Notes under the pieces: generated by a model
What the model was told of the DNA's origin: nothing
Database searches by the model: none
What the model saw: the letters and a program-made list of their open reading frames with translations, nothing else
Shown here: positions 4,842 through 9,052 of the stretch, one piece after another
Numbering within the stretch: position 1 is the stretch's first letter
How the letters are laid out: every line of letters begins with the position of its first letter
DNA from: Desulfovibrio sp.
Lineage (GTDB): Bacteria > Desulfobacterota > Desulfovibrionia > Desulfovibrionales > Desulfovibrionaceae
Direction of reading: 5' to 3'
Length of the DNA: 9,052 nucleotides
Assembly: GCA_020217165.1 (NCBI GenBank)
Contig: JAIWOE010000150.1
Location: 1 to 9,052, forward strand
Program-made: the position numbers and the translations under genes

Positions 4842-5900
4842 ATGCCCTGTTCCCGCTGCGAAGCCCTGCCCCCGCCCCTGCCCAGGGACGGCATCTTGTA
4901 CATGGCCCCGCCCATTGCGCCCACCTCCCGTCTGCTGGAGGAGCTGTTTGCCGCCCTGCAGGCCCCGTGTACCCAGGCCTGTTTTCCAGGGCTGCTGCAA
5001 TCGGCCTGCAGTCTGGACCTGCTGGAAACCGTGGCCGCTCGCCTGGGAGAGGAGCTGCACCAGCAGGAATTGCGGGACACCAAATGCCTGTACCTGCCCC
5101 ACGGCAACGCCCTGGAAGTGGGGCATCTGCTGCGCATGCAGACCCTGGAGCAGTTGCTGACCCGCATTCGTGGCGAGTGGCTGGCAGACATGCTGGCTGC
5201 TGGCCGTATCGAAACCTGGTTTCAGCCCATTGTGCATGCCAGCGCGCCGCGGGAGGTCTTTGCCTACGAGTGCCTCATGCGGGGCAGGACCGCAGATGGC
5301 GCCCTGGTGCTCCCCCAGGAGATCTTCTCCGTGGCCCGCAAGGCAGACCTGCTCTTTCAGCTGGATCGCGCCTGCCGCATCAGCGCCGTGGAGGCGGCCC
5401 ACCGGCATGGCATCCGGCACAAGATCTTCATCAATTTCATCCCCACCACCATCTACCGGCCAGAGGCCTGTCTGCAGACGACCTTCCAGGCCATCCAGAC
5501 ACGGGGCCTGAACCCGGCCCAGGTGGTCTTTGAGGTGACGGAAAGCGAGCACGTCTCCGACAGCAACCACCTGCTGACCATCCTGCACTATTACCGCACC
5601 CACGGCTTCCGCCATGCCCTGGACGACCTGGGCGCAGGCTACAGCTCCCTGAACCTGCTGTCCCTGCTGCGGCCGGACTTCATGAAGCTGGACATGCAGC
5701 TCATCCGCCATGTGGATCAGGATGCCTACAAGGCCGCCATTACCCGCAACTGCATTGAACTGGCCCGGCAGCTGCAAGTGGCCTCCATTGCCGAGGGGGT
5801 GGAAACGCCCGGGGAACTGGCCTGGTTGCAAGCCGCGGGGGTGGATTACGTACAGGGCTACTGCATCGCCAGGCCCGCGCCCGAGCCGCCCAGGCCATAG
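4842..5900 (+). CDS. EAL-domain cyclic-di-GMP phosphodiesterase
   Basis: 352 residues. The EAL domain (about 110-345) hydrolyses the second messenger c-di-GMP to pGpG, usually favouring motility. The catalytic set appears complete by spacing against RocR-type enzymes: E143 (the signature reads ECL rather than EAL), N198 in FINFIP, E231 in FEVTES, D261-D262 in DDLGAGYSS, K282 in MKLD, E318 in AEGVET and Q338 in VQGY. Loop 6 is therefore DDLGAG, close to the active DDFGTG type. The N-terminal 110 residues match no sensor domain I recognise; they begin MPCSRCE (C3, C6) and contain C43, C47, C56 and C82, so metal binding or thiol sensing is possible. No membrane span is seen. AGGA (4832-4835) supports the start. 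It lies near the flagellin gene, consistent with a motility link. Confidence 0.9.
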   Translation: MPCSRCEALPPPLPRDGILYMAPPIAPTSRLLEELFAALQAPCTQACFPGLLQSACSLDLLETVAARLGEELHQQELRDTKCLYLPHGNALEVGHLLRMQTLEQLLTRIRGEWLADMLAAGRIETWFQPIVHASAPREVFAYECLMRGRTADGALVLPQEIFSVARKADLLFQLDRACRISAVEAAHRHGIRHKIFINFIPTTIYRPEACLQTTFQAIQTRGLNPAQVVFEVTESEHVSDSNHLLTILHYYRTHGFRHALDDLGAGYSSLNLLSLLRPDFMKLDMQLIRHVDQDAYKAAITRNCIELARQLQVASIAEGVETPGELAWLQAAGVDYVQGYCIARPAPEPPRP

Positions 5901-5921
5901 GGCAAACCTCCTGCGCAGGGG

Positions 5922-5936
5922 CCGGGCCTTGCCCGG
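5922..5936. terminator. Short GC hairpin between convergent genes
   Basis: CCGGGC-CTT-GCCCGG is a perfect six-pair stem with a three-base loop, 21 bases after the EAL stop. No U-run follows on the + strand. It may help end the EAL transcript, but the evidence is positional only. Confidence 0.35.
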
Positions 5937-5937
5937 G

Positions 5938-5973
5938 AAGGACCGAAAGAAGGACTGAGGGAAGGACTGAGGA
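5938..5973. repeat. Three tandem copies of a 12-bp unit
   Basis: AAGGACCGAAAG (5938-5949), AAGGACTGAGGG (5950-5961) and AAGGACTGAGGA (5962-5973) are consecutive near-identical units in the 102-base gap between the convergent EAL and ligase genes. The last two differ at one base. This looks like a small minisatellite that may vary between strains. Confidence 0.65.
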
Positions 5974-6002
5974 CAGCTCCTTGCACGAGCGCGGGCCCCG
6001 AC

Positions 6003-7295
6003 TCACTCTCCGCGTTCGTCCACCACGCGTCTGCTCTTGCCAAAACTGCGGGGCAGGCTGCCGGGGTCCACCAGCCGCACCTGCACCCGGGCCAGCAAGG
6101 CCTTGTGGAGGGATTCCGCCACCCTGGCCGCCAGGGCCTGGTCGGCGTCGGCCGTGGCGCAGCGGGAGCGCTCCACTTCCACGCGCATCACATCCTTGCC
6201 CATGCTGCGCTCCAGCACGATGCGATATTCGGAAGAACAATCCGCAAACTTGCCCAACACCTCGGCAATCTGGCCGGGGTAGATGTTCACGCCGCGGTAG
6301 ATGATCATGTCATCGCTGCGGCCCAGGATGCGGTCGTGCCGCGGCAGGGTGCAGCCGCAGGGGCAGTCCCCGGGCAACAGCCGCGTGAGATCCCGGGTGC
6401 GGTAGCGGATGAGGGGCGCAGCCTCCTTGCGCAGGGTGGTCACCACCATCTCCCCCACCTCGCCGGGGGCCACGGGCGTCAGCGTGGTTGGATCCAGAAT
6501 CTCCAGGATGAACAGATCCGCCCAGTAGTGCAGGCCGGCGTGGGCCTGGCACTCCAGGCCGGTGCCGGGGCCATACAGTTCCGTGAGGCCGGCGATGTCG
6601 AAGCTCTCCTCCAGGCCCAGCTTTTCCTCAAAGGCCTTGCGCATGGCCGGGCTGTGGGCCTCGGCCCCGAAAATGCACTTCTTGAGGGCGATCCTCTCCC
6701 GCAGGCCCTGCTTCTCCACAGCCTCGCCCAGGAGCAGGGCCATGGACGCCGTGGAGCACAGGCAGGTGCTGCGGAAGTCTTCCAGCAGGGTCAGCTGCAT
6801 TTCCAGGTTGCCCGGCCCCACGGGCACGGCCATGGCGCCGAAGTGCTCGCACCCCAACTGAAACCCCGCCCCGGCCGTCCACAGGCCGTAGCCCACGCAA
6901 ATCTGCACGCGGTCCAGCACCGTGAGGCCGGCCAGCTCGTAGCAGCGGGCAAACATGTGCTTCCAGGTTAGGATGTCCTGTTCCGTGTAGGCCAGCACCT
7001 TGCGCTTGCCCGTGGTGCCGGAGGAGGCATGCACCCGCACCACCTGTTCCTCGGGCACGCTCAGCAGGGGCAGGGGATAGCCCTGGCGCAGGTCCTCCAC
7101 GGTGGTGAAGGGCAGGCGGCCCAGCTCCTCCAGCCCCAGGCGCTCCCCGGGCTGCCAGCCGGCCTCCTGCAGCCGGGCGCGGTAGAGCGGGCTGCCCTGC
7201 CAGGCGTGGGCAAGGGTCCATTGGAGGCCGCTGGTCTGCATGTCATACAGGGATTGTGCTGTGACTTCGGGCAAGAATCGACGATTGGCTGCCAT
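6003..7295 (-). CDS. paaK: Phenylacetate-CoA ligase (PaaK family, AMP-forming)
   Basis: 430 residues, the usual PaaK length (about 430-440). The enzyme activates phenylacetate or a related aryl acid with ATP and CoA, through an acyl-adenylate, in the cytoplasm. Visible motifs: ATP-binding loop SSGTTGKRK (91-99), FGAEAHSPAMRK (209-220), DIAGLTELYGPG (233-244) for adenylate binding, RYRTRDLT (297-304), CPCG then DRILGRSDDMIIYRGVNIYP (311-340) at the domain hinge, and SFGKSRRVVDER (417-428) holding the adenylation lysine K420. The ATG at 7295 is chosen because AGGAG lies seven bases upstream and the family start matches; 26 further in-frame residues are unlike the family. No other paa genes are adjacent. 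In sulfate reducers such ligases usually serve anaerobic aromatic amino acid breakdown or aryl-acid recycling, so phenylacetate as substrate is inferred. Confidence 0.93.
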   Translation of the reverse strand: MAANRRFLPEVTAQSLYDMQTSGLQWTLAHAWQGSPLYRARLQEAGWQPGERLGLEELGRLPFTTVEDLRQGYPLPLLSVPEEQVVRVHASSGTTGKRKVLAYTEQDILTWKHMFARCYELAGLTVLDRVQICVGYGLWTAGAGFQLGCEHFGAMAVPVGPGNLEMQLTLLEDFRSTCLCSTASMALLLGEAVEKQGLRERIALKKCIFGAEAHSPAMRKAFEEKLGLEESFDIAGLTELYGPGTGLECQAHAGLHYWADLFILEILDPTTLTPVAPGEVGEMVVTTLRKEAAPLIRYRTRDLTRLLPGDCPCGCTLPRHDRILGRSDDMIIYRGVNIYPGQIAEVLGKFADCSSEYRIVLERSMGKDVMRVEVERSRCATADADQALAARVAESLHKALLARVQVRLVDPGSLPRSFGKSRRVVDERGE

Positions 7296-7318
7296 GCCGG
7301 CACTCCTGGGGAGATGGT

Positions 7319-7328
7319 CGCAATTGCG
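7319..7328. promoter_or_regulatory. CGCAATTGCG palindrome in the ligase leader
   Basis: A perfect ten-base palindrome lies 12 bases upstream of the ligase ribosome binding site, in the 154-base gap between the divergent ligase and purD genes. No convincing -35/-10 pair was found for either gene. The palindrome may be an operator half, or chance. Confidence 0.2.
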
Positions 7329-7449
7329 CCGCGGGGCAAAATCTCGTATCCACCACACATACACGTCCCGCAACGGCGTCGGCGTCTCCTAGCACATTCC
7401 GTCTCCATGGAAAAGCAGACGTCGCGCTATTCGCCCGCAAGGAGCCTGC

Positions 7450-8751
7450 ATGCGTTGCCTCATCGTCGGCGGCGGCGGCCGCGAACACGCCCTGGCCTGG
7501 AAAATGATCCAGAGCCCCGCCGTAGAAACACTGCTGATTGCTCCCGGCAACGGCGGCACCGCCGCCATGGCCGCCGCCACTTCCCGCGTGCGCACCGTGC
7601 CGGTGCAGGATGGCGACATCTCCGGCCTCATGGACTTGGTGGCCCGGGAACGCATTGACCTGGTGGTGGCCGGCCCGGAGCTGCCCCTGACCCTGGGCCT
7701 GGCCGATGCCTGCGCCGCCGCCGGCGTGCCCTGCTTTGGCCCGGTGCAGGCCGCGGCCCGGCTGGAAGGAAGCAAAATTTTTGCTAAGGAATCCATGGTG
7801 GCTGCCGGCGTGCCCACGGCTGGCTTTGCCGTGTTTGACGACGCCGCCGCCGCCCGCGCCCACGTGCTGGCCCGCAGCGCCCCCATGGTGATCAAGGCTG
7901 ATGGCCTGGCCGCCGGCAAGGGCGTGGTGGTGGCCGGCACCCGCGAGGAAGCCCTGGAGGCCGTGGACGCCATGCTGGGGGCCCGCTGCTTTGGCGAGGC
8001 CGGCGCGCGCATCCTCATCGAAGACGCCCTGGCTGGCGAGGAAGCCTCCCTCCTGGCCCTGTGCGACGGCGAACACGTGGTTCCCCTGCCGGCCTGCCAG
8101 GACCACAAGGCGATTTTTGATGGCGACACCGGCCCCAACACCGGCGGCATGGGCGCCTATTCCCCGGCCCCCATCCTGCCCGATGCGTCCCTGCAGGCCA
8201 TGTGCGACCTGGCCATCACCCCCATTGTCCGCCTCATGGCCCAGCGCGGCGCGCCCTTCAAGGGAGTGCTCTACGCCGGGCTGATGTTCGTGGACGGCCA
8301 GCCGTTCGTCCTGGAATACAACGTCCGCTTCGGCGATCCGGAATGCCAGCCCCTCATGGCCCGCCTGGACTGCGACCTGCCCGCCGTGCTTCTGGCCTGC
8401 TGCCAGGGCCGCCTTACGCCGGAGATGCTGACCATCCGGCCCGAATCCGCCCTGTGCCTGGTGCTGGCCTCGGCCGGCTATCCCGGCGACTACGCCAAGG
8501 GCAAGATCATCACCGGCCTGGACGTTGCCGAAACCGTCCCGGGCGTCACCGTCTTTCATGCCGGCACCCGGCTGGAGGACGGCCAGGTGCAGACTTCGGG
8601 CGGTCGGGTGCTGGGCGTCACCGCCCTGGGCACGGATCTGGCCCAGGCTCGGGACCGGGCCTATGCCGCGGCCGATCACATTGCATTTGATGGAAAATAT
8701 TGTCGTTCCGACATCGGGATGAAAGGCCTCCGCCGCCTGGGCCTGGCCTGA
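7450..8751 (+). CDS. purD: Phosphoribosylamine-glycine ligase (GAR synthetase)
   Basis: 433 residues, the normal PurD length. It catalyses the second step of de novo purine synthesis: phosphoribosylamine + glycine + ATP to glycinamide ribonucleotide, in the cytoplasm. Features seen: N-terminal dinucleotide-like loop LIVGGGGREHAL (4-15), VVAGPELPL (72-80), ATP-grasp segment VIKADGLAAGKGVVVAG (147-163), IEDALAGEEASLLAL (190-204), the PurD signature DHKAIFDGDTGPNTGGMGAY (218-237), metal- and phosphate-binding EYNVRFGDPECQPL (289-302) and the terminal SDIGMKGL. All key ATP-grasp residues look intact. AAGGAG (7439-7444) is five bases before the ATG. purE follows after 36 bases with its own ribosome binding site, so the two probably form an operon. 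No purine riboswitch or clear PurR-type operator was recognised upstream. Confidence 0.97.
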   Translation: MRCLIVGGGGREHALAWKMIQSPAVETLLIAPGNGGTAAMAAATSRVRTVPVQDGDISGLMDLVARERIDLVVAGPELPLTLGLADACAAAGVPCFGPVQAAARLEGSKIFAKESMVAAGVPTAGFAVFDDAAAARAHVLARSAPMVIKADGLAAGKGVVVAGTREEALEAVDAMLGARCFGEAGARILIEDALAGEEASLLALCDGEHVVPLPACQDHKAIFDGDTGPNTGGMGAYSPAPILPDASLQAMCDLAITPIVRLMAQRGAPFKGVLYAGLMFVDGQPFVLEYNVRFGDPECQPLMARLDCDLPAVLLACCQGRLTPEMLTIRPESALCLVLASAGYPGDYAKGKIITGLDVAETVPGVTVFHAGTRLEDGQVQTSGGRVLGVTALGTDLAQARDRAYAAADHIAFDGKYCRSDIGMKGLRRLGLA

Positions 8752-8787
8752 TCCCCCCCTTCATCACCCCTTGCAGCAGGAGAACGT

Positions 8788-9052
8788 ATGCCCCGCGTGG
8801 CGATTTTCATGGGGAGCCTGTCCGACGAAGCCAAGATGCGCCCCTGTGCCAGCGTGCTGGATTCGCTGGGAGTGGACTACCGTTTTACCGTCACCTCGGC
8901 CCATCGCACCCCGGCCCGCACCGAACAACTGGTGGACGACCTGGAGGCCGGCGGCTGCCAGGTCTTCATCTGCGGCGCTGGCATGGCCGCCCATCTGGCC
9001 GGCGCCGTGGCCGCCCGGACCATGAAACCGGTCATCGGCGTGCCCATCAACG
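8788..9052 (+). CDS. purE: N5-CAIR mutase / AIR carboxylase, N-terminal part (cut by window edge)
   Basis: 88 codons are present; the gene continues past the window. PurE rearranges or carboxylates the aminoimidazole ribonucleotide intermediate to CAIR in purine synthesis. The fragment has the nucleotide-binding GSLSDE (9-14), SAHRTP (37-42) and GAGMAAHLAGAVAA (63-76), leading to KPVIGVPI. The last loop normally reads GAGGAAHLPGM in class I enzymes; here the second glycine is M and the proline is A, which is unusual, but the essential AAHL histidine is kept. Class I versus class II cannot be settled without the C-terminal half. AGGAGA (8778-8783) is well placed before the ATG, 36 bases after the purD stop. 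Confidence 0.92.
   Translation, partial: MPRVAIFMGSLSDEAKMRPCASVLDSLGVDYRFTVTSAHRTPARTEQLVDDLEAGGCQVFICGAGMAAHLAGAVAARTMKPVIGVPIN

Noticed and set aside
7296..7449. Purine riboswitch or PurR site upstream of purD
   Set aside because: Neither the riboswitch core nor a PurR-type palindrome could be found in the 154-base gap.

Overview
The window is GC-rich bacterial DNA, dense with genes apart from one stretch of about 500 bases. The flagellin C-terminus (ending LPQMALQLIG), a phenylacetate-CoA ligase of the anaerobe type, a thioredoxin/CcdA pair, an Rnk protein and a purD-purE pair together suggest a deltaproteobacterial sulfate reducer of the Desulfovibrio group. That placement is inferred from the proteins as read; no database search was run.

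Layout. (1) 1-875 (+): the end of a thioredoxin, then a CcdA/DsbD-type membrane thiol-disulfide carrier whose start overlaps the thioredoxin stop. (2) 906-1634 (-): an OmpR/PhoB-type response regulator with no kinase in view. (3) 1635-1902: a divergent regulatory region with a good promoter for the regulator, a TTAAG dyad over its -35, and two tandem GGCAA/TTGCC dyads before the next gene. (4) 1903-2553 (+): an ECF-like sigma factor with no anti-sigma gene beside it. (5) 2707-3582 (+): a short flagellin. (6) 3583-4078: no credible protein gene. Its first 290 bases read as a chain of RNA hairpins whose G-U pairs all fit + strand transcription. (7) 4079-4507 (-): Rnk (GreA/GreB-fold), with a structured leader and two possible starts. 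(8) 4842-5900 (+): an EAL-domain c-di-GMP phosphodiesterase with a cysteine-bearing N-terminus. (9) 6003-7295 (-): phenylacetate-CoA ligase. (10) 7450-9052 (+): purD and the start of purE, two steps of de novo purine synthesis.

How the genes may work together. The centre (906-5900) is mostly regulatory and motility-related: response regulator, sigma factor, flagellin, RNA-polymerase-binding Rnk and a c-di-GMP hydrolase. Control of motility and surface state is a reasonable reading, but adjacency is the only evidence. The flanks are housekeeping or metabolic: redox folding on the left, aromatic-acid activation and purine synthesis on the right.

The most unusual part is the structured segment after the flagellin gene, a candidate 3' UTR element or small RNA. 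No CRISPR array, insertion sequence, tRNA or rRNA was seen.
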